NCBI RefSeq assembly: GCF_900115825.1
Contig: NZ_FOXW01000004.1
Location: 1-64,000, forward strand
Direction of reading: 5' to 3'
DNA length: 64,000 nucleotides
Origin: Desemzia incerta
Lineage (GTDB): Bacteria; Bacillota; Bacilli; Lactobacillales; Carnobacteriaceae
Shown: positions 24,032-34,939 of the stretch, piece by piece
Position numbering within the stretch: the stretch's first letter is position 1
Layout of the letters: every line of letters begins with the position of its first letter
Position numbers and translations under genes: made by a program
The notes under the pieces: model-generated
Seen by the model: only the letters and a program-made list of their open reading frames with translations
Database searches by the model: none
Told to the model about the DNA's origin: nothing

Positions 24032-25262
24032 ACATCACCATAACTTCGTCACCATCTAAGAGAGCAGGATCAGGGTTTATTAAGACTTCTTCATCTGCTT
24101 CAAGTCCAGATTCTATGACATAGAGTTTGCTTTTCTCTGAAACAACCACTTCTCGTTTCTCAACAATGCCGTCTTTATTTAAGTACACCATTGTTTTGCC
24201 ATCTTCTTCGATTACCGCATTTTGCGGCAGATACATTACGCCTTCACTGTATCCGATTTGCACCGAGAAACCATACTGGATGGATTCTTCTGGAAGAACG
24301 GTAAAATGGTAGCGAGATGAAGTAGATCCTTCTGCTTCAGCTTGCATCGGAAGTGAATCAATTTTCGAGATTTTCCCTTTCAACTCACGATCAGAGTTCA
24401 GTAAATAAATATCTACAGGACTATCTACTGAAAGCTTGTTGTAGTCGTATTCAGAAACGGACGATTCGATCTTCAAGTTGTTTGACATCAAACGTACAAC
24501 AGGTTGTTCGCTCGATTGCAGCTTGTTCGGATCAACTCCGCTCAATTCCACGACACCTTTAAAGTCGGCTTGGATGGTTGTAGAAATCTCTTTTTTTAGT
24601 TTCTCGATTTCATAAGTGATATCTTCCATTTGTATCTCGAATTCATCCATCGTCATTTCTGCCCCTTCAATCGCAGCTTCTGCCTCCGCTTTATCGGATT
24701 CAGCTTCCATCAATTGGTTTTGAGCTTTTTCGGCTTCCGGACCGAGCATCAACTCTTCTTCACTGACCTCGTTGGGAGCTTGAGCTTGACGATTGCTTTC
24801 TTCAATATTCCCGTTTGCTGTAGCCAATGTTTTCTTTGCATTTGCCAATTCTGTTTCTGCTTCAGCATATCTTTGAGCTGAACGATTATACTGATGATTT
24901 TGTTCATCCAGCAGCTGTTGGTTTTCTTCGTTTCGATAAGTAAATAAATCTGTTCCTTCTTCTACTTCTTGACCATTTTCAACAAGAATTTCAGCAATCA
25001 GACCTTTTGAAGCATCGTAATATTCTTCTTGAACTTCAGCAGCTTGAACTTTCCCATCAAATAAAATAGGGTCTTCTTCCCTTACGATATGAATGGAATA
25101 AGAGGGTTCGGATTCGCTTCCATTTTTTGATTGTTGAAAAAATTGAGCTATCAAAATAATCACGGCGATAATGACAATGATGCCTATGGTTAAAAGAGCT
25201 CTTTTATCTCCGATACGCTGTAAAAATGAACGGTTCGTTTTTTCTTTCTTTGTCTTTTTCAC
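24024..25262 (-). CDS. yknX: Membrane-fusion protein of the YknWXYZ-like exporter
   Basis: This 412-residue protein has an N-terminal transmembrane helix (about 20-42). A biotinyl/lipoyl-like half follows (ILVENGQEVEEGTDLFTYRN, about 93-112). A long coiled-coil hairpin (about 113-220, rich in E/A/Q) is next, then the second lipoyl half and beta-barrel (about 230-410). This is the HlyD/RND adaptor layout used with MacB-type permeases. The start is taken at GTG 25262; the upstream GGAG spacing is long, so a slightly different start is possible. Confidence 0.9.
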   Translation of the reverse strand: MKKTKKEKTNRSFLQRIGDKRALLTIGIIVIIAVIILIAQFFQQSKNGSESEPSYSIHIVREEDPILFDGKVQAAEVQEEYYDASKGLIAEILVENGQEVEEGTDLFTYRNEENQQLLDEQNHQYNRSAQRYAEAETELANAKKTLATANGNIEESNRQAQAPNEVSEEELMLGPEAEKAQNQLMEAESDKAEAEAAIEGAEMTMDEFEIQMEDITYEIEKLKKEISTTIQADFKGVVELSGVDPNKLQSSEQPVVRLMSNNLKIESSVSEYDYNKLSVDSPVDIYLLNSDRELKGKISKIDSLPMQAEAEGSTSSRYHFTVLPEESIQYGFSVQIGYSEGVMYLPQNAVIEEDGKTMVYLNKDGIVEKREVVVSEKSKLYVIESGLEADEEVLINPDPALLDGDEVMVMYD

Positions 25263-25283
25263 TGTTATTTATCCCACTTTCTC

Positions 25284-25817
25284 CTAGACTCCTACACTAT
25301 TAACAAAACTTAAAGCAGCAACACTCAAAATGATGTTTAAAATCAAGAACACTATTTGGACAATAATGGCTGCTTTCTTGACAGGCTTGTTTTTTTCTTC
25401 TCCCGAAAAGTAGAAGAATAGGAACAATCCCGCTGTTAAAATGCTTATCAGTATACTGAAGATAAAGTTCCCTTGGAAACCAAATTGTTGCACCAGCAAA
25501 TTCAACCCTACAGTAATGGTATTCGTATAAAAAATAGCAGACCAAATGTCGTATTTATAAACTTCTGTTTCTTTCGAGATCCACTGAATCGGAAACTTTG
25601 TAAATAAGTACTTTAACCCAGCTCCAATAAACGCAAACAGTAAACTTGAAACAACCCCCACAGTACCAGCTATTGCTAGTATTTCTGGATCTGAACCTAA
25701 CTCCTTTTCCAATGCAAGAGTAGTGTAAACTCCTGCCAGTAAAGAAACCACCGCAAAAAGTACAGCAGCTCCAACCGGAAACTTCTTAGGCTGCTTCATT
25801 TCGATATCTTGATTCAT
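25284..25817 (-). CDS. yknW: Yip1-like membrane protein (YknW-like)
   Basis: This 177-residue protein has a charged N-terminus (MNQDIEMKQPKKF) and five hydrophobic segments, a Yip1-type topology. It is the first gene of the operon, 21 bp before the membrane-fusion gene. In B. subtilis the Yip1-family protein YknW is needed to assemble YknXYZ. Sequence similarity alone is weak; the call rests mainly on topology and gene order. ATG 25817 follows GGAGG. Confidence 0.7.
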   Translation of the reverse strand: MNQDIEMKQPKKFPVGAAVLFAVVSLLAGVYTTLALEKELGSDPEILAIAGTVGVVSSLLFAFIGAGLKYLFTKFPIQWISKETEVYKYDIWSAIFYTNTITVGLNLLVQQFGFQGNFIFSILISILTAGLFLFFYFSGEEKNKPVKKAAIIVQIVFLILNIILSVAALSFVNSVGV

Positions 25818-26145
25818 GTTCTATTCCTCCACTTATGTACCTATGTATTTTCATTCTAGATGAATAATTTATGTACTGTCTTTGTTAACTTGCTGCCCCT
25901 TTCTAATTTCTATAGCCCTTTATTTTTTAAACAATCAGACACCATTTCAAATACACTGATTAAAATTGTAACAAACTCGTTATTGAATAACAACGCGAAT
26001 AGTAAGTAGAATTAACAGGTAACTGGTAGAGTATTTTATGATAAAATTAGGATGATCTTATTTAAAAAATAGTCCGCTATTATTAATAGGATAGATAGTT
26101 AAGCTTGTGCTGCTAAAATTCTTTTCGGAATAGGACGGTGTTAAA
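25818..26145. other. Divergent intergenic region
   Basis: This 328-bp AT-rich spacer lies between the divergent yknW operon and the first GNAT gene. It must carry both promoters, but no clear -35/-10 pair, operator or small ORF could be supported. Confidence 0.5.
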
Positions 26146-26691
26146 ATGAACAGTGCAGAAGAAATCATTATTTCTCCATTAAAAGAGGAATTAATTGAGG
26201 ATATCCATAAAACAAATGATTCTTTTAAAGTATTTGGTAAAGTTGTGCCTAGTTTTCAATCAGGAAAGTGGTCTTTTGAAGAAATACTATTTGACGAAGT
26301 GAAAAACATTCGATTCCCAGATGATCAACTTGATTGGATCGAATACATAGACAGTGAAGATAAAGCTTTATTTTTAGCTTATAGAAACGATGATTGCATT
26401 GGGCAAATCAGAATCATTCAAGATTGGAATCGCTTCTGTTATATCGAAAACATCGCTACTAAAGAAGACTTTAGAGGGCATGGCATCGGAAGTTTACTTT
26501 TGACTAAAGCAGAAGAGTGGGCAAAAGAAAGAAACCTTATTGGTATATCTCTAGAGGCCCAAGATGATAATTTAGGGGCCTGCAGATTTTACGTGAAGCA
26601 GGGATTCGTATTGGGCGGAGTTGATACCTTAAAACAATCTTCTAATCCACAAATAGATGCTACTTTATATTGGTACAAACTTTTTAAATAG
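26146..26691 (+). CDS. GNAT-family N-acetyltransferase
   Basis: This 181-residue protein has a GNAT fold. The acetyl-CoA pyrophosphate-binding motif A is RGHGIGSLLLTKAEEWA (about 112-128), preceded by the strand YIENIATKEDF. Motif B is GACRFYVKQGFVLGG. The C-terminal DATLYWYKLF matches streptothricin/aminoglycoside-type or PA4794-like GNATs, but the acceptor is unknown. ATG 26146. A second GNAT gene follows 31 bp downstream in the same direction; the two are probably cotranscribed. Confidence 0.85.
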   Translation: MNSAEEIIISPLKEELIEDIHKTNDSFKVFGKVVPSFQSGKWSFEEILFDEVKNIRFPDDQLDWIEYIDSEDKALFLAYRNDDCIGQIRIIQDWNRFCYIENIATKEDFRGHGIGSLLLTKAEEWAKERNLIGISLEAQDDNLGACRFYVKQGFVLGGVDTLKQSSNPQIDATLYWYKLFK

Positions 26692-26722
26692 TAAATTTAC
26701 CCATAAGAAACGAGGTGCTCCT

Positions 26723-27301
26723 ATGTTAGATAAATCAATTCCTTATGCAGAAATTTGGATGTATCGCGAGCGAGAACTTCCAGTCGTTGAAAAAACTCTG
26801 CCTGAAGGGTTTCGCTTTGAGCTTTACCAAGAAGGTGATGAACTGGAATGGGCAGCTATTGAAACAGCTGTAGCGGAGTTTGATGATGAGACAAAAGCAA
26901 TCGCTTATTTTAATGAAAAGTTCGCGCCATACCCAAAAGAGCTGAAACAGCGGATGTTCTTTGTCACTGATCCTGCGGGAGAAAAAGTGGGAACTTGCTC
27001 CGCTTGGTGGAAGAAAACACCGGATGGAACTCGCTATCCATTGGTTCACTGGGTCGCTGTAAAGCCCGGTTATCAAGGAAAAGGTCTTGCAAAAGCAATG
27101 ATGACTCAGACTCTTAAGCTGCTGCAAAATCTAGAAACTACTTCTCCTATTTATTTGCACACGCAAACTTGGAGCCATCCAGCCATCCGTTTATACCAAA
27201 CATTGGGTTTTGAAATAACAGATAAAAACTTAGATGGCAGTCCAAATCCTGAGTATGATAAAGCAATAGCTATTTTAGCTGAATTAGAAAAGTCAACATA
27301 A
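26723..27301 (+). CDS. GNAT-family N-acetyltransferase
   Basis: This 192-residue protein has motif A VKPGYQGKGLAKAMMTQTL (about 117-135), motif B HPAIRLYQTLGFE and the strand HWVAVKP. The N-terminus MLDKSIPYAEIWMYRERELP is characteristic of a Lactobacillales subgroup. ATG 26723 follows CGAGGTG; the in-frame ATG further upstream lies inside the preceding gene. Function and acceptor are unknown. It ends before a strong terminator. Confidence 0.85.
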   Translation: MLDKSIPYAEIWMYRERELPVVEKTLPEGFRFELYQEGDELEWAAIETAVAEFDDETKAIAYFNEKFAPYPKELKQRMFFVTDPAGEKVGTCSAWWKKTPDGTRYPLVHWVAVKPGYQGKGLAKAMMTQTLKLLQNLETTSPIYLHTQTWSHPAIRLYQTLGFEITDKNLDGSPNPEYDKAIAILAELEKST

Positions 27302-27336
27302 ATTAATGCGTCAAATATTAGCTCATTCTACTCAAA

Positions 27337-27370
27337 AAAGGCTTTAGTCCAAAAAACGACTAAAGCCTTT
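27337..27370. terminator. Terminator after the GNAT pair
   Basis: Perfect 13-bp stem AAAGGCTTTAGTC / GACTAAAGCCTTT (27337-27349, 27358-27370). It serves both the GNAT genes and the convergent bglP-bglA-licT operon. Confidence 0.88.
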
Positions 27371-27461
27371 AGTTAACTTCTTTTAATTAGTAAAATCTTC
27401 TCCGTTTGCTTTCAAATAAAGATTGTTGGTTGAAGGAAAAATATTTATCGTGAGCGTGCCC

Positions 27462-28304
27462 TTACCCATTAGCATATTTCATCAATCGGTTGATATGAAC
27501 GCCTAAATATACTACTTCATCGTTCGGAATTGTTTCATGATAGACCTTCTCAATGTAGTCTTTGATCTTAGCCGCACTTTCCATGGCAGAGGGATATAAG
27601 ATCCACATTTGATTATAGAATTCTTCTTCGCCATCATCCAACAAAGCATCAGAATAGTATCTTTCTACAAAGAAACGCACATGTGTAATGAAGCGGGCAT
27701 AATGGATTGAATTGGTATCAATATCTTTCTGCAACGAATACCGGACCATATTGACAATCCCGCCGATCATTTTTGCGTACTTGAATCCAGCTCCGCTATC
27801 AGGGTCTTCCGATTGCGCATTTATTAAATGGAAAGCAATATTTGAGGCTTCCTCCTTAGGAAGATCAATTCCATATTGCTCATTCAAAAGGGTAAGTGCG
27901 TACTTCCCAATTTGAAACTCTTTGGGATAATAGCTTTTTATTTCCCAGTATAAACGGTTTGCAATATTTACCCCTTTTTGTGCGCGTTCAACAGCAAAAT
28001 GCAGGTGGTCTGTTAGGGTTAAATAGACTCCAGGATTCAGTTTTTTATCTAATCCTTTTTCTGCTTCAGAAACGATAGTACGAGTGATTTCAAAAAATTC
28101 AATAGGTATTTCTTCAACTAACTCTAATATTTGTGAAGATTTCTTTTCTTCAAAAGGCAGAAATATTTTATCTACTCTATCTCCTGATATTTCATCCCCA
28201 GCTTTCTGTCCAAAGCCTATCCCTTTACCTAATGCAATCATTTCTTTGCCATTTTCTTCAACCAGTACCACACTTGAATTCAACACTTTTTTTATCGAAA
28301 TCAC
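27462..28304 (-). CDS. licT: BglG/LicT-family transcriptional antiterminator
   Basis: This 280-residue protein has an N-terminal CAT RNA-binding domain (about 1-56; ISIKKVLNSSVVLVEENG, GKGIGFGQKAGD). Two PRD domains follow, with all four regulatory histidines in place (H100, H159, H208, H270). When the sugar is present and glucose scarce it should bind the RAT hairpin at about 31855-31884 and prevent termination before bglP. It is the last gene of that operon, so it controls its own synthesis. The start is GTG 28304, with only a weak GGGGA upstream. Confidence 0.93.
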   Translation of the reverse strand: MISIKKVLNSSVVLVEENGKEMIALGKGIGFGQKAGDEISGDRVDKIFLPFEEKKSSQILELVEEIPIEFFEITRTIVSEAEKGLDKKLNPGVYLTLTDHLHFAVERAQKGVNIANRLYWEIKSYYPKEFQIGKYALTLLNEQYGIDLPKEEASNIAFHLINAQSEDPDSGAGFKYAKMIGGIVNMVRYSLQKDIDTNSIHYARFITHVRFFVERYYSDALLDDGEEEFYNQMWILYPSAMESAAKIKDYIEKVYHETIPNDEVVYLGVHINRLMKYANG

Positions 28305-28340
28305 TCATTATCCCCCTATCGCTGCTTAAAAAGATCGGGA

Positions 28341-29846
<1,506 letters not shown>

Positions 29847-29866
29847 TTATTTTCACTATCTTGTGT

Positions 29867-31711
29867 TTAAGCTATCGGACTGATGGCTAAGATATCACTG
29901 TCATTGGTGACTAATTTTTCCAGATTAAATGAATTGATCGTGTAGTTATCCTTATTAGTTACGACACAGATAACAATTGGGTCAAATCCTACTTCTTTAA
30001 TCTGATCAATATCAAATGCAATCAGCTTTTGCCCTTTTGCTACTTTTTCGCCAGAATGAACAAATGTTTCAAACCCTTTTCCTTCTAACTGAACAGTATC
30101 TATACCAATATGAAATAGAAGTTCTGCACCATTAGCCGTTTTTAAACCAATAGCATGCTTCGTTTCAAATACCATCGTGATTTCTCCATCTTCAGGAGCT
30201 ACCAATATCCCTTCTTCAGGAATGATCGCTACCCCATCACCTACCATACCACTGGAAAAAACAGCGTCTTTTACTTCTGACAGCGAAATCACTTTTCCAT
30301 TCACTGGACTTGAAAGAACAGCATCTGAAACAGCGGCCTTTTCCATCTTAGTTTCAGTTTCATTGATAGACTCTTTATCTTTATAAAGAATCAATGCTGC
30401 AGCAAAAGCAACTACAAATGAAATTCCCAAAACTGCAAATGCCCAAATTAGATTCATCGGATCAGCTTTGTCAGCGAACATCGTGATACTTGCAATCCCA
30501 GGGCCTACTAGAGCAAAGGCTTGAAGAGCAACGATTCCCGCAAATGCTCCCCCGATCAGGCTAGAAAACATAACTGCATATAAAACTCGTTTGTGCAGAA
30601 TGGTTACCCCGTAAAGAGCTGGTTCAGTAATTCCGAATAATGCGGAGATACCCGCAGAAACAGCCGTAGATTTCAATTTTTTGTCTTTTGTTTTGATGCT
30701 GACAGCAAAGCACGCGCCAGCTTCTGAAATATTGTGGGCCAATGAAGCTGGGAGATAAAGGAGTTCTGCTCCCAATTCACTCATGGATGAAACAGCGTAA
30801 GGAATCATCGCTTTATGCATACCCGTTACAACCATTAATGGCAGTACAGCTGCTAAGACTCCGGTTGCAACCCATCCAAATTGATTATACAAAGATACAA
30901 TGATAGAAGAGAAAGCTGTTCCTACATTATAGCCTAATGGTCCTAGAAGCAATAAAGCGATAGGAACTGTAATCAACAAGCTCATCATAGGTACAAAGAA
31001 AATACGAATTGGTTTTGGTGAAACTTTTGTAAACCATTTTTCAAGTTGAGCATAAAATAAAACAGTTAAAATGGCTGGGAATACTTGAGACGCATATGCT
31101 ATATTGTCCAATCCAAAAGATAAGAACGTAGCGCCTTCAGCCAGCATAGCTGTCATTTCAGGAAGGATCAATGCACCGACAGCAGATACGGCAACCAATT
31201 GATTGACTTTCAACTTATTAGCTGTAGTCATTGCCACCAGAATAGGCAAGAAATAAAGAGGTGCCCCGCCGACCAAATTTAAAATCTGATAGGTTTGAGA
31301 TTGGTCACTAATCAGCCCTAAGATAGAAGCTAGCAGCAACAAAGACTTTAATACTCCTCCACCCGCAATCGCAGGAACTAAAGGTTGAAAAATAGAAATG
31401 ACAAAATCTAATATAACTGAGCCTAACTTTTGCTTTTGTCTTGGTCCTTCTTCAGTATTTGAAACATTATCGCCTAATAACGCTTTCACTTCATCATACA
31501 CTTCAACAACATCATTTCCAATAATCACTTGGCATTGCACATTTTGGCGAACGCCCATAACGCCATCGACTTTTTCTAACTGGCTCATATTTACCTTGCT
31601 ATTGTCTTTTAATGTAAAACGTAAACGAGTTGAGCAATGCTCCAAATGGGAGACGTTTCCTTGCCCACCGATGTACTGCAATACTTCTTCTGCTGTTTGT
31701 TTGTAATTCAT
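29867..31711 (-). CDS. bglP: Beta-glucoside PTS transporter, EIIBCA fusion
   Basis: This 614-residue fusion imports and phosphorylates beta-glucosides. Order: EIIB (about 1-90) with phospho-cysteine C26 in HLEHCSTRLRF; EIIC (about 105-450), 8-10 membrane segments; EIIA (about 480-614) with the phospho-histidine in LLFHIGIDTVQLEG. The start is ATG 31711, after AAAGAGGG. An in-frame extension upstream reads through the leader terminator and is not coding. Expression is controlled by a RAT/terminator switch and probably by CcpA. Confidence 0.94.
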   Translation of the reverse strand: MNYKQTAEEVLQYIGGQGNVSHLEHCSTRLRFTLKDNSKVNMSQLEKVDGVMGVRQNVQCQVIIGNDVVEVYDEVKALLGDNVSNTEEGPRQKQKLGSVILDFVISIFQPLVPAIAGGGVLKSLLLLASILGLISDQSQTYQILNLVGGAPLYFLPILVAMTTANKLKVNQLVAVSAVGALILPEMTAMLAEGATFLSFGLDNIAYASQVFPAILTVLFYAQLEKWFTKVSPKPIRIFFVPMMSLLITVPIALLLLGPLGYNVGTAFSSIIVSLYNQFGWVATGVLAAVLPLMVVTGMHKAMIPYAVSSMSELGAELLYLPASLAHNISEAGACFAVSIKTKDKKLKSTAVSAGISALFGITEPALYGVTILHKRVLYAVMFSSLIGGAFAGIVALQAFALVGPGIASITMFADKADPMNLIWAFAVLGISFVVAFAAALILYKDKESINETETKMEKAAVSDAVLSSPVNGKVISLSEVKDAVFSSGMVGDGVAIIPEEGILVAPEDGEITMVFETKHAIGLKTANGAELLFHIGIDTVQLEGKGFETFVHSGEKVAKGQKLIAFDIDQIKEVGFDPIVICVVTNKDNYTINSFNLEKLVTNDSDILAISPIA

Positions 31712-31774
31712 GGTGTTTCCCTCTTTTCTTTTTTGAGTAATGAACTTTTGAGTCGAAGTGGCCATCCTCAACAC

Positions 31775-31884
31775 AAAAAACAGGCAGAAACTAAATAAAT
31801 TGACAACAAAGCAAACGCGTATTGAAACGCATACATTGTTATTCAACTTATTTAGGTCCTGCCTGCATTACCAGTCACATGCCT
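31775..31884 (-). promoter_or_regulatory. LicT-responsive RAT antiterminator and overlapping terminator
   Basis: On the minus strand the leader first reads GGCATGTGACTGGTAATGCA and continues GGCAGGACC (31856-31884). This closely matches the BglG/LicT ribonucleic antiterminator consensus, including TGACTG and GCAGG. The 3' part of this element, CAGGCAG...TAAATAA, also pairs with TTATTTA...CTGCCTG (about 31781-31797 on plus), followed by six T residues. RAT and terminator are therefore mutually exclusive. Only stabilisation of the RAT by LicT would let transcription reach bglP. Confidence 0.9.
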
Positions 31885-31916
31885 GTTTAAGTTACATTTA
31901 ATTTAACACATCAGAA

Positions 31917-31930
31917 TGTAAACGTAAACA
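31917..31930. promoter_or_regulatory. Probable cre (CcpA) site of the bgl operon
   Basis: TGTAAACGTAAACA differs at one position from the consensus TGWAARCGYTWNCW. It lies about 35 bp upstream of the RAT, near the expected promoter. Confidence 0.55.
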
Positions 31931-32681
31931 ACAAATTGTTTTCCTAATCAATTTCTCATCTTTTTGATTCCACATAACTGCTCTGTTCTAAGAGGCCTCT
32001 CTTCTTTCCAAGGATATCATTCAACATATATTAGTCTTTTTTACCGTGCCATCATCTAGCAGATATGCTGCCTTTCTATGGCAATACATAAAAAGAATCA
32101 CCTTCTTTTTTCTTTCTTGTAGATTTAGTTTTTTCACATAAAGATTTATTCAGCACAAAGAAATGGCATTCAATCTTATGCTATACTACTAAGAAATGAT
32201 ATTACAGTGAGTTAGATTAGTGTTCTATTAAATAATGGAACAGCATACCAATGCTGTTATTTCTTAATTTTTGCTGTTTAGTTAAGGAATAGAAGTGTAT
32301 AGATTCTAGAAAGGACTGTTTATAAGATGAAGAACAATGTAGTAGCTTATGCAAACGAAAAATGCGATGAAATTGGTATCAGTAGCTCATATGCTAAAAA
32401 TACACATTAGCAATAATACTTTTGAAAAACATATAACTGCACAAGTTATGCTAAGATTATTCATTACAATTTACTCAAGTGTATCATTGTATGGAATCCC
32501 AACTAAAGATGACTTTAAAAGCAAATAAAAAATAGGTTTTATATCCCTATTTCTTTGAAATAAATACTTCATTTACATTCTTTTTACTCTGGATTAGTTG
32601 GATCATAAATAAATTTCATCTTTATATTAACGATCAGAGCACAGAAAAAAATCTAAATTCTCTTTTATTTTTTACAGAAAA
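31931..32681. other. Long intergenic region with gene remnants at most
   Basis: This 750-bp AT-rich stretch lies between the bgl and aga operons. It contains a 27-codon frame at 32327-32410 (AAGGA upstream but long spacing) and a 35-codon frame ending at 32528 without a start or ribosome site. A terminator-like hairpin AAATAGG / CCTATTT follows at 32530-32552. These could be the decayed end of one small gene transcribed rightward. No protein family is recognisable. Confidence 0.5.
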
Positions 32682-32713
32682 AAACAGTGAGTACTTTTTA
32701 GTACTCACTGTTT
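32682..32713. terminator. Terminator of the msm-gtfA-aga operon
   Basis: 14-bp perfect stem AAACAGTGAGTACT / AGTACTCACTGTTT (32682-32695, 32700-32713) with a 4-nt loop, 6 bp beyond the aga stop. Confidence 0.88.
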
Positions 32714-32718
32714 TGCTG

Positions 32719-34911
32719 TTACTCTATCGCTTTTAAAATGATTCGTTTACTTTGATAATCTCCATATAAATCTGGATCCAAATAGATGCCGCGATACATC
32801 AATTCATCTCCACCTAAAACTCGGCCATCATCTAATTGATAAACCTTTGACGCATTGAGTCCAACTAATTTAAGACGTTTAACCGGCTTATTTGCTTTAT
32901 CCATAATTTGGAAATAATAAAAGACAGCTTGTTCTTTGTTAGAGTCTACAAATATCCAAGATGTATGATTAGCTCCATCAAATGGGCTTAAGATACGATG
33001 AAAATCTCCGTATTGTATCACTTGTCTATATTGCTTGTAAAACTCAATTTGATTTTGCACTTCTTTTTTCTCTTCAATCGTTAACTGTGTGATATCTAAT
33101 TCATATCCTAGATTTCCAGACATCGCTACATCTCCACGCATTTTCAAGCTAGTTTCTCGGTTAACTTGATGATTAGGCACAGCAGAAACATGTGAGCCCA
33201 TAGAACTAATTGGAAATACCATACTGGTTCCATATTGAATTTCTAATCGTGCTACTGCATCAGTATTATCACTCGTCCATGTTTGAGGCATGTAATAAAG
33301 CATTCCGGGATCATATCTTCCACCGCCTCCAGAACAACTTTCAAAGAGGATATTAGGATAAGCGTTGACTAATTCTTCCAATATTTCATACAACCCTAAG
33401 ATATATCGGTGCGCTACTTCTCCAGGAATAGCATTTAAAGCGCCTGAGCCTAGTTCTGTCATGTTACGATTATAATCCCACTTAATATAGTCAATAGGGA
33501 CTTCATCTAAGATGAGCTTTATTTGATTTAATATATTTTCTCTAACTTCTTTCCGACTGAAATCAAGCACTAACTGACTTCTTCCTCTAGACTTAGGTCG
33601 TCCTGGAGTATGGATACACCAATCAGGATGCTGACGATATAATTCACTATCTTCTGAAATCATTTCTGGCTCAAACCAAAGACCAAACATCATACCTTTT
33701 GCTTGAATAGCTTCGCTCAAAGACTTCAATCCTTTAGGTAATTTTTTATCATGTACAAACCAATCTCCTAAAGAAGAATAATCATCATCTCGTTTACCAA
33801 ACCAGCCATCATCTAGTACAAACAATTCTACGCCTAATTGTGATGCCTGATCAGCAAGGTCTATTATTTTCTCCTCAGTAAAATCGAAATAGGTTCCTTC
33901 CCAATTGTTGATTAAGACAGGTCGTTCACTATATTGATGATTCCCCCTAACAAGGTGATTTTGGTATAATTTATGGAAAGTTTGGGACATTCCATTTAAT
34001 CCCGCTTCACTATAGACCATGACTGCTTCTGGTGTTTGAAATGTTCCTCCTGGATTTAATTCCCAATTAAAATGCGTTGGACTAATTCCCATCTGTAATC
34101 GGGTCTGTGCATAAGAATCGACTTCTATGTTGCTGATAAATTCTCCAGAATATACTAAATGAAAACCGTATGCTTCTCCTAACATTTCAGTGGTCTGTTG
34201 TCTCACCAAGGATACAAACGGTTGATAGGTATGTCCAGTGGTTCCATGTTTACTGTCTAATGTGTGAATACCACGCACTAATGGAGAACGCACTAACTCC
34301 CGCTCTCTTCCCCAAGCACCTGGTAATTGAACTAGTTCATAGTCTGAGTCTGAAAAATCAACTGACATACTAAGAGCACGGTTCAAAATAATTTTACTAT
34401 CTCCGTTATTATAATATTGTACAGACCGTGTAATTACGGGATATTTCTCAAAAATAGTATACGTTAATGTTACTGCCATTCCAGTCAAACTATCCTGTAA
34501 ATACAGTTCTAATGTTTTAGTCTGACTAGATTCGGATGCATATGTATGAGGCAATCCTGGTAGCGAAGGCTTCCCTTCTTTGATAGCGTATCCACTATAT
34601 TCTAAATTATTTGCACGCCACCCAGCTTCATCTGAATAGGTAAAAGCTGGCTCTCGAAAATCTCCAATATCTGATCCTGGATATTCTTGTGGTAATACAG
34701 CTAGTGAAAATTCTCTGTGTGTAATGGCATCTGGATTTGGCGCAAATGAACGATCTCTACGAGGGTAATCAGTAGTAGATCTTATATCTTTCACTCTTTT
34801 TCCCCAGTAATGATGAGCCAAGTATTTCTCTTCTTCTATGGCTATTACATAACTGATAAACTCATTGTATAAATGAAATGTTTGGTTGCTCTTATTGTAA
34901 TGAACTTGCAC
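32719..34911 (-). CDS. aga: GH36 alpha-galactosidase
   Basis: This enzyme releases galactose from raffinose, melibiose and stachyose. The 730-residue size is typical of the GH36 subgroup that works intracellularly. An N-terminal beta-sandwich (about 1-320) is followed by the TIM barrel. Seen motifs: FVLDDGWFGKRDDD, LWFEPEMIS, nucleophile in YIKWDYNRNMTE, SCSGGGGRYDPGMLYY and acid/base in TWTSDNTDA. It is last in the msmEFG-gtfA-aga operon, 28 bp after gtfA. The start is GTG 34911 after GAGGAG. Confidence 0.95.
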   Translation of the reverse strand: MQVHYNKSNQTFHLYNEFISYVIAIEEEKYLAHHYWGKRVKDIRSTTDYPRRDRSFAPNPDAITHREFSLAVLPQEYPGSDIGDFREPAFTYSDEAGWRANNLEYSGYAIKEGKPSLPGLPHTYASESSQTKTLELYLQDSLTGMAVTLTYTIFEKYPVITRSVQYYNNGDSKIILNRALSMSVDFSDSDYELVQLPGAWGRERELVRSPLVRGIHTLDSKHGTTGHTYQPFVSLVRQQTTEMLGEAYGFHLVYSGEFISNIEVDSYAQTRLQMGISPTHFNWELNPGGTFQTPEAVMVYSEAGLNGMSQTFHKLYQNHLVRGNHQYSERPVLINNWEGTYFDFTEEKIIDLADQASQLGVELFVLDDGWFGKRDDDYSSLGDWFVHDKKLPKGLKSLSEAIQAKGMMFGLWFEPEMISEDSELYRQHPDWCIHTPGRPKSRGRSQLVLDFSRKEVRENILNQIKLILDEVPIDYIKWDYNRNMTELGSGALNAIPGEVAHRYILGLYEILEELVNAYPNILFESCSGGGGRYDPGMLYYMPQTWTSDNTDAVARLEIQYGTSMVFPISSMGSHVSAVPNHQVNRETSLKMRGDVAMSGNLGYELDITQLTIEEKKEVQNQIEFYKQYRQVIQYGDFHRILSPFDGANHTSWIFVDSNKEQAVFYYFQIMDKANKPVKRLKLVGLNASKVYQLDDGRVLGGDELMYRGIYLDPDLYGDYQSKRIILKAIE

Positions 34912-34939
34912 GGTATCTCCTCATTTCTAAGATATTTTA

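Noticed and set aside
31712-31846. N-terminal extension of the EIIBCA protein
   Set aside because: The extra 45 codons run through the leader terminator. The ATG at 31711 has a ribosome site and gives the standard EIIB start.
32327-32410. 27-codon frame in the bgl/aga spacer
   Set aside because: Ribosome site too distant and no similarity recognised; reported only as part of the spacer.
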